A DNA stretch of 23,338 bases. It comes from Reclinomonas americana ATCC 50394. Lineage: Eukaryota > Jakobida > Jakobea > Jakobida. Both the position numbers and the translations under genes were made by a program. The stretch lies in NCBI GenBank assembly GCA_048213135.1, contig PS015304.1, positions 14,929 through 38,266 of the forward strand, read 5' to 3'. How positions within the stretch are numbered: position 1 is the stretch's first letter; each line of letters starts with the position of its first letter. Below, in pieces: positions 18,601 through 23,338 of the stretch. The notes beneath the pieces were generated by a model, which worked only from the letters and a program-made list of their open reading frames with translations, ran no database searches and was not told the origin of the DNA.

Positions 18601-20220
18601 NNCGTGTGTGTGGATTATTATCAAAAGAGGTGTCGGCGCATTTCTCACTCTTGTGTGTTTCTCTGGGCAGGCCGCTGGTGTGCTCACTTTTGTCTGGCTA
18701 CTGTACGCCTGTTTGTACATTGGCGCCGCACACAATCTGTACGACCCATTCGACGTCAGTAACACGAGTGTGTATCCGCTGGCCCTGGTGTTGACGGTCG
18801 TGCTCTTTGTGTGCCTGCCGCTCCCGTTCCTGCCGTGGACCACTCGCTGGTCCCTGTTGACATCTCTCGGACGCCTGCTCATCACGCCCTTTAGCATTGT
18901 TGTTTCGTGCCTCGCTGTCCGTGCGTACAGCACCGCTTAACGGACGCTGAATTTTTTGTGTGTCACAGAACTTCCGCGCCACATTCATCGCCGATTCGTT
19001 GACCAGGTTTGCTGAATGGAATGACAACGTGTCGAGTGTTGCATGTGGCACTCACAAATACACACGCAGCATGGTCGTCCCGTTGCAGGACCTGCAATAC
19101 ACACTCTGCTTCTATATTAGCAGCAATTGGAAGAATCAAGGTATGATGCGAGGGGAATGATGAGAAGAGCGTACAGCTCAAGAAGAGTGATGTCTCTGCA
19201 GGCGATCGTCAGTGCAAACGAATCAACAAGTACGGCGGACCCATGTTGGCATTCCTGCCGTTTTTGTGGAGGTGCGAATTCCCCCCGTCGTGTTGGTGTG
19301 TGCAGTTACGGTGGCGCTCACTGTGGACTGACGATCAGGTTGATGCAATGCCTGCGCAAGTACTTTGAGACGCGAAACAAATTGCACTTGGTCAACGCGG
19401 GCAAGTACATGTCGGCCATCACCGTGATTCTGTTTTCTACCTTGCACTCGACGCTGGGATGTGCGTGTGTGTGTATGTGTCTTGTGTGTCTTTCGTCTAT
19501 CTAGCTCACCCACGTTCCAGCTCCCGACGAACCGTGGGACGCCTTCCGCATCATATGGATTTGTCTGGTTATCATGTCGTCGCTATACGCCTACTCGTGG
19601 GATGTCACCATGGTGCTGTGAAGTCGCGCACGTTTTTGTGTATGTGCGTGTCCATGTCGCTGACGTTGCGTCTGCGCGCAGGATTGGGGGTTGTGGCGGA
19701 AGAAGGCGGCCTCCCCGCTGCTGCGCCATGATCTGTTGTACAAGTGGACGGCTGTGTACTACGTTGCCATGGTGAGCAAAAAATGGTGTGCACACATATG
19801 CAGGCGTTTACATCGGCTCTCACTATTGTTGTGCAGGTGGTCAACTTTTTCTTCCGCTGCGCTTGGGCCATTACCATTACGCAGGTGTGTGTGTTTGTTG
19901 GTGTTCGCTGTTGCGATGTATGGAGAGTGGCTCATACGGTGTACGCAGATCGAGCTGCTGCCGGAAGACTACTTTTTGGCGGCGTTGGCGGCTGTTGAAC
20001 TCAGTCGGTACGTACTGCGTGTCTTTGCCTGTCCTGCGCGTGAGCGCGCCGTTTTCATGTCCTCGCTCGTGATCGCAGACGTGCGCAATGGAATCTGTAC
20101 CGTGTCGAATATGAAATGGTATCGAATGAGAACGACTACCGCTCCACCTCGCTCGTTCCGCTCGCCATTCCAGCCGAGGAGACGGCTGATGATGTGCAGT
20201 CGCCCAAGAAAATTGCATAA
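15657..20220 (+). CDS. XPR1: XPR1/PHO1-type SPX-EXS phosphate exporter
   Basis: Twenty-one exons close in frame to 961 residues: 15657-15671, 15790-15819, 16009-16269, 16446-16595, 16662-16845, 16931-17097, 17160-17409, 17478-17614, 17694-17740, 17813-17968, 18049-18574, 18671-18901, 18969-19006, 19070-19140, 19202-19271, 19339-19460, 19521-19612, 19682-19771, 19837-19884, 19949-20007, 20079-20220. The SPX domain starts MRFGK-YLAHH; Tyr24/Lys28 and the lysine cluster KITKKMVK (191-198) match the inositol-pyrophosphate-binding surface, with the usual Asp replaced by Val. A long Ser/Lys/acidic insertion (about 214-480) follows. The EXS part has several membrane segments (about 545-700 and 800-895), HLVNAGKYMSA, and WNLYRVEYE near the end. 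The family exports phosphate across plasma or endomembranes under SPX control. Human XPR1 is about 696 residues. A 20-N gap lies in the intron at 18575-18670. Confidence 0.95.
15838..15876. repeat. (CA)n/(CT)n simple repeat in XPR1 intron 2
   Basis: CA, then CT, then CA dinucleotide runs lie in the 189-nt intron 15820-16008, one of three introns of this gene that are well over 100 nt. Confidence 0.85.
18583..18602. other. Assembly gap (20 N) inside an XPR1 intron
   Basis: The gap follows the donor GTGCACGC and precedes GT-rich intron sequence. Flanking exons (ending 18574, starting 18671) join in phase 0 and read continuously through the EXS domain, so no coding sequence is evidently lost. 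Confidence 0.95.
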
Positions 20221-20315
20221 ACATTTGCATATAGAGTGTATTTAAACAACAAACATCTTACTACTTACTGTGGTTAAGCATTGCTTCTCCCCCCGCCTAT
20301 TCTCTCTCTCTATGA
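20221..20315. other. Convergent XPR1/POLE spacer (95 bp)
   Basis: AT-rich compared with the rest of the window (for example TATTTAAACAACAAACATC at 20238-20256). It must carry the 3' ends of both transcripts. No gene seen. Confidence 0.6.
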
Positions 20316-22086
20316 TTACATAAATTGTTGAATTGCAAACTCCACCGTCTCCTGCAACCAGTCGAAGCGATGCCGCTGTGCAATCGACAGCATGGTGTGC
20401 AGCGACATGCGGCAAGCGTCAGGCTCGCACAGACAGCGGAAGCCGCCAGAACACGTGCAGTATGCCGCCTGGCCAGTGTCCTTGACTTTGCGGCACCGCA
20501 AGCATTTCAGGTCCTGCACCTGGTACGCGCTGACCAGGTCGCGCGCCATGCCAACCAACATGTGCTCCAGTTGTGAACGATCGTACCTGCAACAGCAACG
20601 AATCAGCACGATGCGAGCGAGCCGAACACGCAAGCTGTATGGCAACACAACTGTTGATCGCACTGCGGGCAACGCCACGACTCGCCCGGCTCCACCGAGA
20701 CAATGGTATCGTCGCGCAGAATGTCCAAGTCGCCAAAGTAGTTGCAGTAGCGACAAATGACATCCGGTAGCACAAACGACCCCGTACGCTCACGGAACTC
20801 GGCAGCACTGCCATGAAAAAGAGAAGGCATCAGAGTGAGAACAGGAAGGGAGGAGAGTGCGCATGGTTGACGAGTGAAAAACCTGTCAAAATCGCGCACA
20901 CGCAGCAGTTTCAACATGTTCTGCACGTGACTGATGAGAAGAGATCACTTTTATCGATTGGCCACAGACGACCACGGGCATACCTTGCGCACACGCAGAA
21001 CAGAGCCAGCCACATCCTTGTCGAGCGAAAGCACGTGACAGACACACTTGACAAACTCGAGAGCCACTTGTGAGTACGGTACCGTGTCGGCCTCTGCAAT
21101 TGCCATGCAAGAGATGAGCACGTCAGCTTGATGCACACACAGGATAGCTGCAACGCACCAGGCTTGTAGTTTTCCATGTGCAGCTTCTGCGCGTGCATCT
21201 GAATGCGCGGTACGAGATCCAGCAGTCGCGGCGCCATGACACTGCGTGACACGACGTCAGCACACACACACACACACAAAAACCACAACCAGTTCCTCTC
21301 CTGCGCATGCAAACGCACTTGTCAAAGTAGTTGCGGATGCGCACAGCATGTTCGGACTCTGGGTAGCGCGTGTTGATTCGCGACACTTCGAGAATATACG
21401 TCGCCACAATCTCCTCGAATTGTTTCTGTGTCGCGCGACGTGAGTGCCAGGTGACAAGCGACACACACACATACATATAACGAACCCGCACGTCACTCGG
21501 CAGTGCCGAGGCAAGATTCCAGTGCACCGGAATGGTGACATTGGTGGCCAGCAGTGCACGTGCAGCTGCCTCCTTCTTGGAGCGCTTCGGCTTCAGCAGT
21601 GCCGTCAGCTTCTGCTGCTTGCGTTTCTCGGCCGCCTTCAGCTTGTCGTCGGCCTTCTTCTTGTTCTTCTTCCCCTTCTTGCCACCGTCGTCAGCATCGT
21701 CCGGTACCACGAACGAGCCCATCTGCACGCAGACCCCAGCAAAAACAGTGATCAATGAGCGTCATGCACAAAAGCAGAGTGCAGGAGACTCAATGCCGCA
21801 CCGATACTCCGTCGTCCTCCTCTGCCTCCTCCACCATCCTGTCGTCTTCCTCATCATCGTCCTCCATCACTCGCCGACGACGCGCCTTGCCCGGCAACGG
21901 CACCACCAGTTCGTTGCCCTTGCTGCTGCTGCTGCGATTGTCGTTGTCCTCGTCGTCATCATCGCTGTTGCCGTCCATGTCGTTGCCACTGTCGCCGCCC
22001 ATGGAATCTCCATCACTCTCGCTTACGTCGTCGTCATCATCATCATCATCGTCATCGTCGTCGTCGTCATTGTCGGAGGCGTCGCC
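20316..22086 (-). CDS. POLE: DNA polymerase epsilon catalytic subunit, C-terminal part (cut by gap)
   Basis: Eight exons: (gap)22086-21802, 21722-21492, 21425-21319, 21241-21159, 21093-20984, 20920-20883, 20807-20649, 20586-20316 (TAA), giving about 427 residues. Order: an acidic Asp/Glu stretch; a Lys-rich linker; IPVHWNLASALPSD, matching the family's NNWNILQFLP region; ALEFVKCVCHVLSLDKDV; SAAEFRERTGSFVLPDVICR; then two cysteine modules, ICRYCNY...WRCPQCDQ and LKCLRCRKV...AYCTCSGGF. These are the CysA and CysB motifs that bind metal and accessory subunits; Pol epsilon is the leading-strand replicase. The roughly 1,800 N-terminal residues with exonuclease and polymerase domains are absent because the sequence runs into a 725-N gap. 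Relative to human, the CysB loop has a short extra segment containing further Cys residues (FRCLCEPDACRMS). Confidence 0.95.
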
Positions 22087-22811
22087 NNNNNNNNNNNNNN
22101 NNNNNNNNNNNNNNNNNNNNNNNNNNNNNNNNNNNNNNNNNNNNNNNNNNNNNNNNNNNNNNNNNNNNNNNNNNNNNNNNNNNNNNNNNNNNNNNNNNNN
22201 NNNNNNNNNNNNNNNNNNNNNNNNNNNNNNNNNNNNNNNNNNNNNNNNNNNNNNNNNNNNNNNNNNNNNNNNNNNNNNNNNNNNNNNNNNNNNNNNNNNN
22301 NNNNNNNNNNNNNNNNNNNNNNNNNNNNNNNNNNNNNNNNNNNNNNNNNNNNNNNNNNNNNNNNNNNNNNNNNNNNNNNNNNNNNNNNNNNNNNNNNNNN
22401 NNNNNNNNNNNNNNNNNNNNNNNNNNNNNNNNNNNNNNNNNNNNNNNNNNNNNNNNNNNNNNNNNNNNNNNNNNNNNNNNNNNNNNNNNNNNNNNNNNNN
22501 NNNNNNNNNNNNNNNNNNNNNNNNNNNNNNNNNNNNNNNNNNNNNNNNNNNNNNNNNNNNNNNNNNNNNNNNNNNNNNNNNNNNNNNNNNNNNNNNNNNN
22601 NNNNNNNNNNNNNNNNNNNNNNNNNNNNNNNNNNNNNNNNNNNNNNNNNNNNNNNNNNNNNNNNNNNNNNNNNNNNNNNNNNNNNNNNNNNNNNNNNNNN
22701 NNNNNNNNNNNNNNNNNNNNNNNNNNNNNNNNNNNNNNNNNNNNNNNNNNNNNNNNNNNNNNNNNNNNNNNNNNNNNNNNNNNNNNNNNNNNNNNNNNNN
22801 NNNNNNNNNNN
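22087..22811. other. Assembly gap (725 N) interrupting POLE
   Basis: A run of 725 N. On its left POLE is open on the minus strand in an acidic-repeat exon (GAC/GAT codons). On its right only a plus-strand gene fragment is seen. Low-complexity acidic repeat at the left edge is a plausible cause of the break. Confidence 0.97.
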
Positions 22812-22812
22812 A

Positions 22813-23338
22813 GAGGTCAAGGGGCTTGCCTCGATCAGTCTCTCCTCATCATCCTCGGCACACAGTCGTGTCAAGACCACTCTGCGAAAGAACGACATGT
22901 TCAAGCTGCTGACTCTGCGTGTGCACTCAATGTGGCGCCTGTACCTGCTGAAGGATCACGCCAACTTTTCTGGCCTGCAAGTCAACGAAGATGGTGTGTG
23001 TCACTCACACGCCAGGCGTAGACAGAAGAGTCTGACAGTCTGCTGTTGTTGTTACAGTGTTGAGACAACTGGAGGAGCAGGAGCGTGAGCGAGCACGTGC
23101 AGCCGCGTCGGCCGATCCCACCGCCGTCACCAAGTCGGTGCAGGCCTCGTTCGACGGCACCATCTTTGGACCCGGCAGCAGCAATCGCCCACCTACGCAG
23201 CGAATGGTGCCAGAAAGACCTGGAGACGATGAACGAGCGGAAGAGGAGCGAATCGCGAACTCGGCGCACGGATCGTTCATGGAGGAGGAGGAGTCCGTCG
23301 TTGGCGCCATGTACAGTGATGTCGGCAGTGACGGTGAA
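22813..23338 (+). CDS. Fragment of an unrecognised gene (5' end in gap, 3' end beyond window)
   Basis: Exon (gap)22813-22993, a 63-nt intron (GTGTGTG...TTACAG) and exon 23057 to the window end join in phase 1. The product has a Ser-rich lead, LRKNDMFKLLTLRVHSMWRL, YLLKDHANFSGLQVNED, a charged helix LRQLEEQERERARA, then a disordered stretch with FGPGSSNRPPTQRMVPERP and an acidic end (FMEEEESV...SDVGSDGE). I do not recognise the family. The minus strand here is not convincing as POLE. Confidence 0.65.

Noticed and set aside
21532-22086. Plus-strand poly-Ser/Val open frames opposite POLE
   Set aside because: They are the reverse of the acidic and Lys-rich POLE exons, whose minus-strand frame matches the family.
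1-23338. Bacterial-type systems (operon, CRISPR, toxin-antitoxin, phage) or transposons
   Set aside because: All recognisable genes are intron-rich eukaryotic ones. I saw no direct-repeat array, terminal inverted repeats, transposase or reverse transcriptase motifs.

Overview
The window is nuclear DNA of a eukaryote, GC-rich and gene-dense, with many very short spliceosomal introns (mostly 56-107 nt). Nearly every gene reads as short exons joined GT...AG, often with a CTGAC-like branch site just upstream of the 3' splice site. I built gene models by hand, requiring open frames, matching splice phases and agreement with remembered protein families. A centriole/cilium protein (PIBF1/CEP90 type), an animal-type FIRRM, WDR89 and an XPR1-type SPX-EXS protein suggest a flagellated or ciliated protist. 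The species cannot be named from the sequence.

Layout from left to right. 1-240: compound (CT)n/(CCT)n/(CT)n repeat. 251-774 (-): 3' end of an unrecognised gene, with further, unresolved minus-strand coding signal up to about 2.06 kb. 2302-4554 (+): unrecognised Ser/Thr/Pro-rich protein. 4687-8642 (-): PIBF1/CEP90 homolog, 20 exons. 8739-12670 (+): FIRRM (C1orf112) homolog, 14 exons. 12692-13495 (-): unrecognised 202-aa protein, 4 exons. 13849-15438 (-): WDR89-type WD40 protein, 9 exons. 15657-20220 (+): XPR1/PHO1-type phosphate exporter, 21 exons, with a 20-N gap inside one intron. 20316-22086 (-): C-terminal part of the DNA polymerase epsilon catalytic subunit, cut by a 725-N gap. 22813-23338 (+): internal piece of an unrecognised gene.

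The genes alternate head-to-head and tail-to-tail. Start codons of the PIBF1/FIRRM pair are 96 bp apart and those of WDR89/XPR1 are 218 bp apart. Convergent stop codons are as close as 21 bp. Functionally the genes are a mixed housekeeping set (replication and recombination, centriole, phosphate homeostasis), not a pathway cluster. I see no mobile element, CRISPR array, rRNA or tRNA.

The most notable signals are a recurrent non-standard 5' splice site GTTGCG beside a dominant GTGCG(T), bZIP-type palindromes in the divergent intergenic regions, one outsized FIRRM intron with a G-quadruplex-type tract, and an assembly break in POLE.
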